Source: Channa striata (Eukaryota > Chordata > Actinopteri > Anabantiformes > Channidae). Taken from it: a DNA stretch of 64,000 bases. Below the pieces are notes generated by a model that was not told where the DNA came from, did no database searches, and worked only from the letters and a program-made list of their open reading frames with translations. Made by a program: the position numbers and the translations under genes. Numbering within the stretch: position 1 is the first letter of the stretch; every line of letters starts with the position of its first letter. Positions 25,717 through 37,811 of the stretch are shown in pieces. The stretch covers positions 11,594,517 through 11,658,516 of the forward strand of contig CM065173.1 of the NCBI GenBank assembly GCA_033026295.1, written 5' to 3'.

Positions 25717-27904
25717 CTTTTTTAGCTCATATTCAAACAATAGTCAAGCATTTGCATTAACAGTTAAATGTATTTAAGTAAAAACAGTTACTGCATATTT
25801 TAATTCATTTTAACCTATATTAGTCATATAGTTTGAACATTCTTAACCCTCTTGCATATGCAAAATTAGACTTGAAGTGGGTACATTTTTGAAGCGCAAA
25901 GACTTGAGATCTTTGTGCAATTTAGGGCTTGGATTTAGTAATGGAAACATTTAATCCACATATGCCACAACAAAGGGGTTTCATAACAGCTTTGTTATGG
26001 TCCCCATTCCCAGGCGTACTTTATAAACAATACATTAAATCTATATGGTTCCATAGCTATGGCCATATTATATCAGAATGTATTACTGCTGCTTTTGTTT
26101 TTGTTTCTCTTGTCCCCTTTGGAAGTACAGACAGCAAAATTAAGTGAGCACTAAAAAGTCTTTTACTAAAACTGTATTTTCATTGCAGTGCCAGAAAAAT
26201 AAGCTCTCTGCAGTCGATGTTCACAACAAAGGTACAGGAGGCTGTTGACAGAAAATTAATTTTTAGCATTGCAACAATGCTGCATAACCTTAGCATTTCA
26301 ACAAAACAAGTCTTGGATAAATGTATGTTTGAAACCATGTCAATATGTATTTGTGTAAAAAAAAAAGGTCATTGGTCCATGCTTTTTATGTTCCCGGATC
26401 ATGTGGTTCTATTCTTATTTTCAGACACATGTGAAAACCTCCCGGGCTTTATTTTGTTGTCCCTGTGTGGGAGATGAGATACTCTATCACAGAGATAAGC
26501 ATGCAGGCTGAGGACAGCTATAGGAAAGAAAAGGTACACGAGAGCTGCTTGTGAAGTACCGATCAGTTCTTGTGAAGTTGGTATGATTAATCCAACGCTG
26601 TGGATTGTTGCAGAGGGCGATTTGGTTTGTGCCTTCCTGGGCTGCAGTTTCCCTGCTGTGGAGACAAAAGATGAATGGACCTTTCTGGGCTATTATGGGG
26701 TATCTCCCTTCTCCATCACTACAGGGGCCAGTTGACTCAAATAATACTCTCTTCACTGAGGGGCACCACTAATCCCTGCTAGACATTGGTGTAAAGCCTC
26801 ATGCATTGGTCAAGATGACTAATGTGTGTGTGTGACGGAGTGTGAAAATAAAATGTTAATACTATGTACTTACACAAGGCAGAACACACGGAACACTGTC
26901 TGAATGATGAATGTCTGTAGGAGGGAAATCCTGCACAAGAAGCATGACATCTAATGGCATTTTGATGTCATAAAAAAGGATTGTTGCTTATTTGCTCTAT
27001 TGAGTTTCCAGTCATTAATAACAATGTTGTATATGATGCCCCTGAGATTTTAGGAGAACTTAGTCCAAATGATCATTAGCTTTTATCTTTTTATGCAGCT
27101 TGCGCTGAACTAGCTGCTTTTGTCTTTTTGGCGAACAATTAAAGTTGCATCTCTGCTGCAAAAATCTATTTTTTCCCTTCACCAATTGTCTCAGCGAGTA
27201 TGTCTGCATAAATCTCCGTCTAGAGCACAGTTTCCCCAGCGTTTGTGCTTTACTCTGAAGCTGGCATATTAAGCGTGCCGGATCTGAATCACAATTTCAG
27301 AGACTGATTTCAAAGGCCGGTGTGAAACTTTCCTCGCAGCTTCTGTTTCATTCATAATCATTAGTGTACGCATTTCCTCAACTTAGCAACTCAAGCTTTT
27401 GCTAAGTATAGAAAAGTAGTTTAGGGCTGAGTATGTGGAAATGAAAAATGCTGGTAATAACAAATATAATGTGGAAAGTGGGTGCCTTAAGAGTGATGAA
27501 TGCCATTTGTTGTTGTGCCCACAAAAGACTTCAAAAACGGATTTTCTTTGCATCCCCTCATTAAGAAAACTCTTATTTTCCCAAATTAAAATAACTGTCA
27601 TTATTCTTCCAAAGTTTAAGCTAATGCTATTCTGATGGAGAATAAGTAGCCTATTTTTCTGTCTTCACAGAGGGAGTAAGTGGATTAGCTTTTTTTGGCA
27701 TTCATTTTGCTTTGGGGTTGCCATTACCATGGTGAATGGTCTGCCCACATTTTCAGCACTTTCACTGGTGCAAATGTCTCAATGGAACAGGAGAACGTTC
27801 TCGTATCCGTCAATGTGGCCTTCAGTTTGCGAGCGTACTACCACGAGAGTTACACAAAGAACACGGAAACAGCCAGTCTGAGTATTTAACATATCCCTGC
27901 TTAC

Positions 27905-27946
27905 CTTATATTTTCAGATCTTTGGGTTCTAATAAAATGTTTGAAT
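27905..27946 (-). CDS. weak candidate exon, - strand
   Basis: Read on the - strand, 42 bases lie between a very good acceptor (TTATGATTTTACCTTAG) and a strong donor (ATAAG then GTAAGCAGG). Only one frame is open; it reads FKHFIRTQRSENI and enters and exits in phase 2. This matches the phase-2 entry of the 11929 candidate. The splice sites are good, but 13 codons give no coding evidence by themselves. Confidence 0.2.
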
Positions 27947-28589
27947 CTAAGGTAAAATCATAAGAATGCAAAAGTAAACTTCTCGCTGACGTGTAATTTT
28001 TCCGAGAATTCAGACGCTGCTGTCAGCAGAGAGGGGTGAGGTCTGGGGGATCACTGTGACCTTCTCAGTGGCCTGAGAGTGTGTTGGCATGGCATGACTG
28101 ATGCAGATTATCATAGCTGGAGAAAGCCAATTACTCTGGTCATCACGGCACCCTCAGGGCCCCTCTCGGTGGAATGAAATGCATTACAGAATTCTCTGTG
28201 CATCCTTCTGGCAACGTTTTGTATTTCCTCTATGCTGATCCCCCCAGTTTGAGTGTTAATAGTGCAGTCAATGGGACCCTCCCGCGCCTCAGAGCCCTCT
28301 CTGGCTCGGATCAGCTTCTGCTCCACAAAGCAGAGAGGTCGTGCCTTTTGCAGAAGCGGATGAATTACATTCTCCCCTGTTTGTCTTCTCTCTATTCAAG
28401 ACAAAGCTTTTTTTTTTTTTTTATTTTGCTCCTTTCCTAACTGCTCCCCTCAGTCAGCGTCCTTGAATGACTACACAATGAATAGGCCAAGTTGCAGAGC
28501 TGCAAGTAAAAGATTCTTCTGTGGCATTTTTATTAGGAGTAGAAACAGCAACTGATCATACTTTTCTTATCTTTGGTTTTGTTTTTCAG

Positions 28590-28676
28590 AACCGTTTTGC
28601 TTCAAGACCAGGGAAGCTGAAATCAAACATACACCAACGACTATGTACAAAGACTGCAGATCAAGTCGGGTCACAG
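28590..28676 (+). CDS. candidate coding exon, + strand
   Basis: The acceptor is excellent (GGTTTTGTTTTTCAG) and the donor strong (CACAG then GTGAGAGG). The 87-base block has two open frames. Entered in phase 1 it reads PFCFKTREAEIKHTPTTMYK and continues with DCRSSRVT, exiting in phase 1. This is the frame that the 23286 candidate feeds and the 31265 candidate continues. In phase 0 it reads NRFASRPGKLKSN and onward. It contains an ATG at 28642, so it could instead be a 5' exon with a start. No domain is recognised. Confidence 0.35.
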
Positions 28677-29867
28677 GTGAGAGGCCAGGGTCTGTGTCAG
28701 TGTAGCCAGAAGCGCTCATTTAAATCAATGCTGAGATTTCACGGCTCATAAAAAATGTGCTGGTCACATATGCCCTGCTTCAAACAACAGTCAGTGACTG
28801 TCTAAATGTCTTTTTTCATAACCACCAGATTAATCCTCTACCTTGCCTTAACTTCTGCATTTTTATCACCCTTTTCTGAATTCTAATCATTCATTCATTT
28901 TAGTTGTTTTGTACAAACATCTAAATCTGGTATGTCCTTTTAGTTATTCATATCAAGGTTTCTGACTGGAATTGTTAATAATTTTCCAGCTTACACATGT
29001 TCATTCACTCATTCATTCATCAATGTCATTTGGAAGATGTTTTTTTTTTTTTATCCTTACTACATTAGGAGTACCCATTTAAACTGGTAGCTCAGGCCAC
29101 ACACACAAGAGTTTGAACAACATCAGGGAAGCCATATCTGAAAAGATGATACATTATTTGGGATTCTGGGACAGTGGACTTTGTTTACACCTGTGTGAAA
29201 TTGTGAGAGTACACATGTGCTGGGTAGCTGTTGGCCACGGATTGCATCAGTTTACTGCCCTCAAACTTGATACCTTAGACTTGTTTTGCCATTAAATACT
29301 GAAACCTGTGGGCAATTTTGCAGGCTGACAAAAAAAAAAAATCTCTAGCCAACAGCTCAAGATAGTTTCACTCTCAAAACACTTTATTTACTTAGAAACT
29401 GAAAAAGTTCTATTCAACAACATGACATATTTAGACTACCCAGACTTAGGTTTTGACTGGATAAGCTTGGTATGTTTTTTTTTTTGGTCAGATTTCACTG
29501 TTAGATGCAATTTATGGATCAGCAAACTCTGAGCTGGTCAAACACGTATTCTTTCTTGCTGCAGTGCGGTTGAATTGTCTGAGGTGCTCTGACGTCTGTA
29601 TACTGTTTTTAACTATGCTTAACTGCTCGCTGTGGAAATGTTGCTCTGTTGGGCAGTTACTCAGTTTTGTACTATTTAGGTTATTGTAGATTCAAATGCT
29701 GTACAGATAGTTTCCATGTAATGAAGTATTCACTGTGAAAATCCCCAGACTTTTGTTGTAACACCACCAGGAGGTTGACATTTTAGCTTTCAAGTGAAAC
29801 GTCTTGATCAGGGTTTTAAACTGATTATGACACAGGGACCAACCGCTCTGAATCCTGTCTCACACAT
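28677..29867. other. noncoding stretch, no gene seen
   Basis: AT-rich, intron-like sequence with T runs near 29040 and an A run near 29330. No supported feature. Confidence 0.45.
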
Positions 29868-30270
29868 TAACTCCAGACAATGTCAGGAGACGTTTTCTGG
29901 ATGCGCTTCACGCATGTAACACACAGCGGAGATTGCACAAGCGAGAAGCGCCTGCACGGGAGATTGATTTTAGCACGTGGTGAGCGCTCATAGGAGGCAC
30001 AACAGGGTAGAAAACTGAGGCTGTTCTTGTTTACAGCAAATACGAGCCGTGCATTGAATGGAAAAAAAAAGGTTTGATCGCTTGACAAAAATGGCTGTCG
30101 ACTGACAGAAAAGTCACCACCACGCGCAATCACTCGCTTTTATTCCGCCTGACAATTCCGGACAGAGCAGCGTGCTGCGTGCATGAGCTCCTGCACATAA
30201 TACGGACATTGTACTACAACACGGGGAGAACATCAGAATTCCAGTGCGTGTCTGAAAGGAGCTTGAGTAA
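29868..30270 (+). repeat. unclassified interspersed repeat, copy A
   Basis: This block shares ordered segments with 60968-61355: CTCCAGACAATGTCAGGAGAC, GCATGTAACACACAGCGGAG-like, GTTTACAGCA, GACAGAGCAG(C/T)GTGCTGC, a GGACAT(T/C)GTAC block, and TCAGAATTC(C/T)AGTGC followed by TGTCTGAAAGG. The two copies are in the same orientation and clearly diverged. CpG and GC content are higher than in flanking DNA. I associate the family with percomorph genomes but cannot name it. Confidence 0.7.
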
Positions 30271-31264
30271 GAAGCAACTTAAGGATGATGGTAAGCATTT
30301 GTTGTTTTTCAGGTCAGTGAACTTATAAATGGACGGTATGTTAGGATCGTATTCCAACATTAGCGAAACACAGGCTACCAATGACAAAGTGGATGGGAGC
30401 TGCTTTAATTGTGGTATTTTAGGTATTTGCATTATTTTATTAAAACTTAATTATTGGTTTCATGTTCAGGGACCACTCACAGTGCCTTTCACTGGTTAAA
30501 AGCTCTTTAGTCTATACCGTTAATAGATGAGTTTTGAGGGTTAACTACCACAAGAATTAATTAAATGGACATTTAGTTATTACATATGATAATCATGCCC
30601 AGAGGAACTGCAACGTGTAGACTACTCAGTATGCATTACATTAGGAATGGCATTATTAAAAATCAGCAAGCTGTTGTTGCCTTTTTGAAAACAATGGAAT
30701 CCTACAGTACACTGAGAATAGAAATTGAACCGAGCGAGAAAGTGACAGATTGCTTAAGAGAGAGGAAACAGAGGGGGAATGAAAAGCTTCTTTCTTGCTG
30801 GGCTTTTGCCGATGAGTGTGTCCTTTCCCATTACACTCACACAGCGCAATATGCAGGTCAGTCAGGTGATAATGAATGCTCTGTCTGGTACTTGGCCTTT
30901 CTCCCTCCCTCTTGCTTGTCTGCGTTGCTCTCTCTGTCTTCAACTTTGTACATTGCTTAGGTTTCTACGGTATCTAGTAGATTTTTCATTTTAATTATCT
31001 AGCAATCTCTTCTTCCACTGTTCAGGAGGGATGGGCAGTTTAAAAGTGTGTCCATTCACTTTGTGAGACAATGAAGACGTCAGGTTTCAGTGACTTTCCT
31101 CGTGAATTAAACACTGAATTCAGGTCGGTGGAAGCTAATTTTGTCAGCTTTTTATGAACAAAAAGAAAAGACCATTTGCTTTAGTCTCCGCAGTGCACTA
31201 TGAATTGGATGAACTAATCTAATTCCTTGCACACCAGCCCCCACTGCATGAATGTCTGCCGCAG
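30271..31264. other. noncoding stretch, no gene seen
   Basis: AT-rich sequence. A donor-like GATG/GTAAGC near 30291 lies just after the repeat copy and lacks an open exon. Confidence 0.4.
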
Positions 31265-31348
31265 GAAAGGGATACGGTGATGTATTCAGCCAGCGCCGTG
31301 CTAAAATACATGATACTGCATATAAAGTTTCATATGGTCACATCTCTG
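31265..31348 (+). CDS. candidate coding exon, + strand
   Basis: Acceptor AATGTCTGCCGCAG and donor CTCTG then GTAAGCAAT flank 84 bases. Entered in phase 1, matching the 28590 exit, it is fully open and reads GKGYGDVFSQRRAKIHDTAY and on to SYGHIS, exiting in phase 1 with a length divisible by three. Phase 0 is also open, which weakens the case. It is basic and polar with no recognised motif. Confidence 0.3.
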
Positions 31349-33249
31349 GTAAGCAATAAAATGCTTAATTAATTAATAAAATACTCTTCCACTTCACTTT
31401 TTTAAGGGGGGGCACAAAGAAAGATCTAAACGTAAACTAAACATGAGCCATTTCCGCTACTGAACCAATTTCCATTGTATTGTAATGTGATTTAAAATAA
31501 AAAGGCAGTTTCTGAACATGGACATTGTGATGGTTTGACTGAAAAACCTTTTTTAAAACTGCATCAGTCAGTTAGCTGTTGATTGCATCGTTTGCAAATG
31601 ATCCCTACAGTGGCACATATGTTTCTGTTATTTTAGTGCATGGTGAAGTTAGTGCACCTAACCTACAGAAATACACACCGGAAGTGAAGTGAGAGAATAC
31701 AAACAACAATTAGGTTTTAGTATCTAAAGGGCTAAAGAATGAAAAGCTTTGATGTAAGCAGCACGAGTTAAATAATGTCTTTTGTCATCTTAAGAGATTT
31801 CTTTAAAGTGGTTCTATGTAAAACATACCCTCTTAAAAATATGAAATGCTGCTTGACAAAGGTGAATACAAGTTTTTATTCATAAAAACATGAGTTAGAA
31901 ATAATATGCAGATGACCTAGTAATGTTTTATGCAAAATTGCAATATGTAGTTTCTATCATTTTAGGATTTGCATCACTGTTGTAGTACAAATGGGTTGTG
32001 CAATCCTGTCGGAATACTTTAAAGGGTTTTTGAATTTCCTAGAATCAAGAAAAAAAAGAAACAGTAGTTTCTTTGTCCTAGAGAAATAAATTATTCCAAA
32101 TTGACTGTTTTAGCATCTTTTTGACCTACATTTACAGTTCTTCTTCATTTGGTATTTAAAAAGGCTACAAATTCAACAATTACAGTCACCACAAGAGGAA
32201 TGACTGTTTTATGAGTAATACTTGGCAAAAAACAAAAAATAAAACTGCTTGTTAAAAAAACAACATCATTTGCAGTGCACTAGTTTCGAAACTGGGCTTT
32301 CTTATTCTGGAGATTTTCCATTTTTTAATGGAAATATCTCTTGGTCAGTATGTAATTTAGCAGAAAAAAAAACGATAGATACGCCTATAAAAACAACAAA
32401 CTGCTCCCACGAAACCTGGAAACTCAGTTGAGAATGTAATATGAACCTAAGCCCCCCCCTCCCCATATTGTTGGCCAGTTTTGTGCTCCCCTCTCGGTGG
32501 GAGGTAGAGGCTTGGCTAAAGGACATTACCTGCCTTTGTGTTGACGTTGACTTAGGGGCAGTAAAGTTTGGAGCATGTATTAGGCCGATATTACGTTTGG
32601 TGCCAGGAATCACAAGTAGCTTGCTTGGCAGCACTGCTGCCAAAATGTACCACGGTGCCCACTTGCTCCCGTAAACTGCTTTTGCTGGTATCAGTGGACC
32701 TGCAGCATTTTAATGCGGTGAGGTAATGTTGTAGAACAAACATATTTTTCATCACCCCTTCTTGTGGCTGTATTCGTGGCGGCTGCACGGTTTTTGAGTC
32801 AAGTGTCTCTTTGGCTGCGAATATTGATGATGTTACAAACAACAGCAAGTGCTGTTAGAACCATTTCAGCAGTCACGGGGGTTAACAGGTGTTTTGCACT
32901 GTGTTTGAGACCTATTTTCATCAACATTCATGTTGAGAGAAGCTCTCCAGAGAGAGACTAGACCTCCGTTTTGGATTTAGCCTAATCCCATTTCCAGAAC
33001 AGATGCTGCCATCGCCGAGGCGCCTACAGTGACTCCCTCCTCTCACATCAACATGCAATCTATGGCAGAAGTGGTTCGGCATCTCAAAACACGCTGGCTT
33101 CACTTACTTTGCTGGTGCCTTGTCACTCCTCCACGGCTCATTAAATCCATCCAAGCCGGTACCCGTTAGTACGTGAAGTGGGACATTTTGTAGCTCACTT
33201 AATGAGCTGTGACTTAAGTTTTGGAGTCACCTCAACCTTTCCTGTCCAG
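31349..33249. other. noncoding stretch, no firm gene
   Basis: AT-rich to about 32.2 kb, then a GC-richer block at 32440-32960 with overlapping open frames on both strands and no complete exon structure. Confidence 0.4.
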
Positions 33250-33292
33250 GTGATCATCTGCTAACCATCAGTCAGGGGGGCAGGGATATGAG
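33250..33292 (+). CDS. weak candidate exon, + strand
   Basis: An excellent acceptor (CAACCTTTCCTGTCCAG) and a strong donor (ATGAG then GTAAGGAGG) flank 43 bases. Only the phase-1 frame is open (DHLLTISQGGRDM), which is the frame required after the 31265 candidate; the exit is phase 2. It includes a six-G run. Confidence 0.25.
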
Positions 33293-36200
33293 GTAAGGAG
33301 GGAGGAGGGGAAGAACAGATAGGTAATTAGAAAGGAAGGATTAATGAAGATAAGAGGGCAAAGATGACTAGCAAGAGGACACCTCTGTCCACTGGACACT
33401 TTTCTGTGCTGGCTCGCTTCTTCCACAGAGGGCAGTGGAGTTAATGGCATTTCTCACTTGAGTCTGAGCTACAAACACACCATTCATTGATCTCAAAATG
33501 GATGACACCAAATACCACTGCAGTCACTTTAAACTCGCAGGCTTTCCGCTGAGCAGAACCTTTTTAAATATCATCGTCTCTCTGCCTCTTTCGCTCTCCC
33601 GGTTTCTCTCTGAAGGCCTCGTGAAGCAGCCACCTGAACCCTGTTGTTTTGACTGCAAAGGGCATATTGATACAGTTTGGTGCACTCGTACCGAGTGACT
33701 CTTACTGTGTGATTTGGCAAATTACACAACGGAGGCAGAGACACGGTGCCAACATCCCAATGGACAAATAGTAATAAATGCTTAGTGAGAAGGGAAGTAT
33801 TGAATAAAACAAATGCTAATTAAGGAGGTGATTCCTCTCAAAGCCCGGGTTAAGATTTTTACTGCGATTGTTGATGAGGCCCAACTTCTATTCAATATGC
33901 AGTAATTGAATTTAAACTATTCATAATATGAGAGACTTCCACGTTAACTAAACAATGTATCGAAGCAGAGATTTTATCTAAGTGGGTCGACCGTTCTATA
34001 TGCATCAGCCGCAGCATTAACACGGCATGCGAGAAAATGAACCCCGGCAATTATGAACGAGTGTCACACAAAGCATTGCAGCTTGCTGCGTATAGAAATG
34101 CATAGCCCCAGAGCGACCCCGTCCACCACATTGACACCACTAAGTGGTATTAGTGATGTGGCTAATTACTGTGTTTTTGCAGCAATATATGAAACTGAGG
34201 TTAGCCGGATGACGATTTTCGTATTTGTGAAACACGCGGCCACGTGAAGTCTTCTCTGTTTTTTTTTTTTTATGAACTTGATGAAAGATTTCAGCCAGTC
34301 AACTTTTAAGGCAGGTAGTTCATTCGAATAAAGAGGTCTCTTATGTCACCAAACACACTCCTTCTCATCCAAAACCATAAAAGCAAACCGAGGCTGCTTT
34401 CATCTGCCGAGGCACAGAGTCAAATTAGTGTTTGATTTGACTGTTTTGCCACACTAAGCAGGCCACAGAAACATCGTTGTTTAGGAAAAAAAATCAAGAC
34501 ATCAAACAAACATCATTCCCCAGGGACAGCGAAATTGAATGAGAGCATGCACTGGCTGTTACTCATTACTACTGGCTGACAGGGGTAATTGAATTCTGCC
34601 TGGAAAACATTCACTATATTTACGACAAGTCTTTTCTGGTGAAAATGTGGGCAGCGTAAAAGCCAGCTATCATTTAGTTGCTTTGCTTGTTTTTATATTC
34701 CTAAATGCGGAAGATAAATAAATATATCCCGACCGATAATGCCGTGTTTGTGTCTGTTGATGCTCGACTGAGCGCCTCTTAAATTTAAGTCCACGGAGCA
34801 TGTGAAGCGGTGAATACAGCCTTGTCCATCCAGTATTTTTCAAAGCCTAAGCGGATGTTTGGATGTGAGTGAAAGGCAGGTCCTCATGTTACTGTGTCAC
34901 GTCCCTGACGTCTTCTCAGGCATATTTGCATTGTAACATAGTTTGAATGACACGTTTTGGGAAATTGGATTGGTTGCCCCAAAACTGTTGAATTTCACCT
35001 CGGTTAGTCTTTAGAGTGTTTAATAAAAGTTTGATTCAAAAGTGGCTGTTCAGATACTTAAATTGCACCTGCAGAGAGACGTTGCCCACCAACTCAATTT
35101 TTTTCCATCTTTTCTTTGTTCTCGATATGAATCTTAAGAGTCATCGTTACATAAATGGCACAACTTGATCATCTTTCAACAATGCTGGCTGACTGAAAAT
35201 ATGCCGATTTTATTTTCAAGAGTATCAGTGCATGTTGAGCATACAGTGTTATTTGTTGAAAAGAAAAGAAGTTAATTTCTCTGAATCAGTCAAAGCTGTT
35301 CCGAAAGCCACTGACGACATTTGCTAACAACGGATGAAAGTCACGGAGAAGTAATTTAGCGTCCCGACTATTCTTTGAATCGGTCCAGCACTTTGTTTGT
35401 AGAATAGGGTTCTTCTAGTTCTGCAGTGAAATGGAAACAATTTAGAGTTTTGGAAAAAGGGAATGGCACTCTCGCCTTTGGTAAATACTTTTATTTACCT
35501 TTTGAAATGATTTTGTGACTGCAGTGGAAACAGACTCATTGTTTGGGCAGAGGAGAAAATCATTTAACCTGGAAGATATTTTCCGAACGTATCCAACGTT
35601 TGTGACCCAAACTACGCAACCTCAATTTTGGCTTGTATACAGTGCCTATGCATATTTGTGAGCATTTGAATACAGTCAAAGTGTTGGAAATCACATATCC
35701 AGTTTTAGTTTGAGGCAACAGCCTTATAATAACTTCTACCCTTTATGAATGTAATATTGTTGCAAGCAAAACATCAGATCTTTGTAGATGAATGAAGGAG
35801 TGTCAAATTAATACATGAAACAACCATAAAATCACGTTTCCATGTTGTTTTCCACTGCTTGGTGCTCTCTTCACATTAGGGTGGGTACAGTAGATTGAGC
35901 TGCCTGTTAATAAGCATTTATTGCTGCATATCTTCAGTTCACCTCATGCTGTTCCTGCCTTCAGGTTTATTAAACGATTGTCACGTAGTCCTTGGCTGAG
36001 TTTGCATGGACAGATAAAAAGTCCTACATTCATGATATCATGTGCGAGAAGTTTGAACCAGCACAGCCGCAGACAGCAGCTTTAATGTGTTATCGGAGAC
36101 TGCAGTTCTTGGTGGTGTTATGTGCACGTTACACCGTCAGCTGTTTTTAATCTATGAATGAGGGTAGACTAAACATTAGAAACACAACCTACGATGTTAA

Positions 36201-37199
36201 ACACGTGTGGAATTCATAGCAGCCATGTTGCATTAAACTACAATAGCCATATGGGCTTAAGGTGATGGCCGCTAATCCGAGTCTCGTGACCACATTTCGT
36301 GCTCCTAACGCACAGGACAGTTACTCGACAAAAGCTTTTCATTTTCTCATGAAAAATGATTGTGTGAAATGTTTCCGTAATGTGAATACAGCTTATAGGA
36401 TCTTTAATGAACATTAAACCCTTTAGACAGGCCGTTACCATTAGAAGTTGAATTAAACATTAACACTGAACAGGTGATGTCTGTGTCTCAGCTTATGAGA
36501 TCACAATGAAATGACTCAGCTGACCACAGCGGTGATGCATCTGATAGCGTCCTCATGCACATTCTTTCATGTCTCTGCACACAGCTTGTGTCTAATTATG
36601 GAACCGTAATAGCGTTTGCTCTTCTGCTTTCCTTGTGTAATTAATCTTTTGGCTGTATGTTGATCAAACCAAAACCAAAACAGTGTTCACACTCTCTGAA
36701 GCCCCTGTTAATTTTCAACGCATTTACTGTTGACAGAGCAAAATATTACACAAATATTATGGGCAGAATTAAGATCTGAACCATCGACTTTGACGGGAAG
36801 ACAGGGAATGAACACTGGACATCTGAGCAGCTCTAAAACAGACTGCAGCTTCAACAAAAAGAGTGGAATCCCGCTTATTTTTAATGAGGCTCTTAATTAC
36901 TTACAACAGCTCCAACACGCAGCCTCCTACTGTATTTATGGGTGGATGTGGAGCCTCAAGGTTAAAAGAAATGCCTCTCATCCGAGTCTGCGTGCTGAGC
37001 ATTGGGATTGAAGTGATCATCTCTAAGCTTCTCCTCCTCCACCTGGCAAACCACAGAACGACACCCTCTTTGGAGGCAGTGCTGTCAAAAGTTACGGACA
37101 AATTACCTGCTTTTCGTTCATATTTGGCTGCGCATCAGAAGACGTAGGCTGATATTCTTTTAATGCAAATGTGGATTCATTTCTTTTAAAACGCCTAGA
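33293..37199. other. repeat-free noncoding stretch upstream of the CpG island
   Basis: About 3.9 kb of complex, moderately GC-balanced DNA without a recognisable transposon or microsatellite. Several TAAT-type cores occur (for example near 33818, 33901 and 34591). The density of complex sequence next to the island suggests cis-regulatory or conserved noncoding elements, but this is inference. A - strand donor-like site near 37106 ends an open frame that has no ATG. Confidence 0.4.
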
Positions 37200-37517
37200 T
37201 CTGTTTGATTTGATGCGCAGCGCAGGAGACGTGTGGAGGGTTCCTCGTGTTCGCTCGGAGTGATTCGCCTTGGGGGGGGGGGCAGGCTCACTAACAGTCC
37301 TCCGTGAAAACGACACCCCGTCTTGACAGTTCACCGGTGACTTCCGTCCCTCTCCCGACCGGGACTGACGACGACCACAAAAAACGAGACTTTTGTCAGC
37401 GGCTGCGGCGCCCACCGGCTCAGCCCCCCGAACAGTTCGCCTGGCCGCGGCGCGTAGGCGAAGCGAAGCGAAGCGCGTTGCGCGCGTCGTGAGGGCGGGC
37501 TCGGCTGCCGTAGCTAA

Positions 37518-37713
37518 AAGGTCCCGCTTCGACTGGCTGCTCTCATTGCAGTCCAGTCTGCCGAGCGGAGCGGAGCGGACGGACCGAGGGACCGAGGGAC
37601 GAGCCCCGTCTCCTTCCGAGGATTTCTACTGGCTTCACTGGGTCCCGCAGCGGAGGACCGACGGGAAATCGCAGCTCGCCTCCTGTGGACCATGTTTCTC
37701 TTGCAGTACACAG
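37518..37713 (+). CDS. candidate first exon with start codon, unrecognised gene
   Basis: The only clear + strand start within the island is the ATG at 37692 in a good context (GTGGACCATG). It reads MFLLQYT plus one base to the donor ACACAG/GTACACG at 37713 (exit phase 1). The frame stays open upstream to about 37518, where a TAA occurs, with no other ATG, so the upstream part is taken as 5' UTR. The coding part is only 37692-37713. MFLLQ is hydrophobic and could begin a signal peptide. The TTTCTCTTGCAG inside the start region also looks like an acceptor, so the ATG might instead be intronic or UTR. Confidence 0.38.
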
Positions 37714-37766
37714 GTACACGCTTCAAGTTTCTGCCCGGCTCGATGTGTTAACAGCGGAGATGTAGA

Positions 37767-37811
37767 GTGTGTGTGTGTGTGTGTGTGTTGTCCACACACA
37801 CACACACACAC
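37767..37811. repeat. inverted (TG)n/(CA)n hairpin microsatellite
   Basis: About 11 GT units, a TTGTCC spacer, then about nine CA units. The two runs are complementary and would form a long stem-loop in RNA or extruded DNA. It lies about 50 bases into the putative first intron. Confidence 0.95.

Larger units (their letters stand above)
24837..28589. other. noncoding stretch, no firm gene
   Basis: AT-rich sequence with a perfect 16-base palindrome at 25701-25716 and a weak - strand exon candidate at 27905. The block at about 28010-28330 is GC-richer and complex and may be a regulatory element. Confidence 0.45.

Noticed and set aside
35505..35524. 20-base - strand micro-exon between a CTGCAG acceptor and GTAAAT donor
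   Set aside because: Too short to judge and the donor is not strong.
35638..35670. TATACAGTGCCTATGCAT as a possible Tc1 inverted-repeat remnant
   Set aside because: Only a short similarity and no partner repeat nearby.
37092..37415. 107-codon open frame on the - strand over the CpG island ending at a GTAATT donor
   Set aside because: It has no upstream ATG in frame, includes a proline run from the 11-G tract, and its length is expected in GC-rich DNA where stops are rare.
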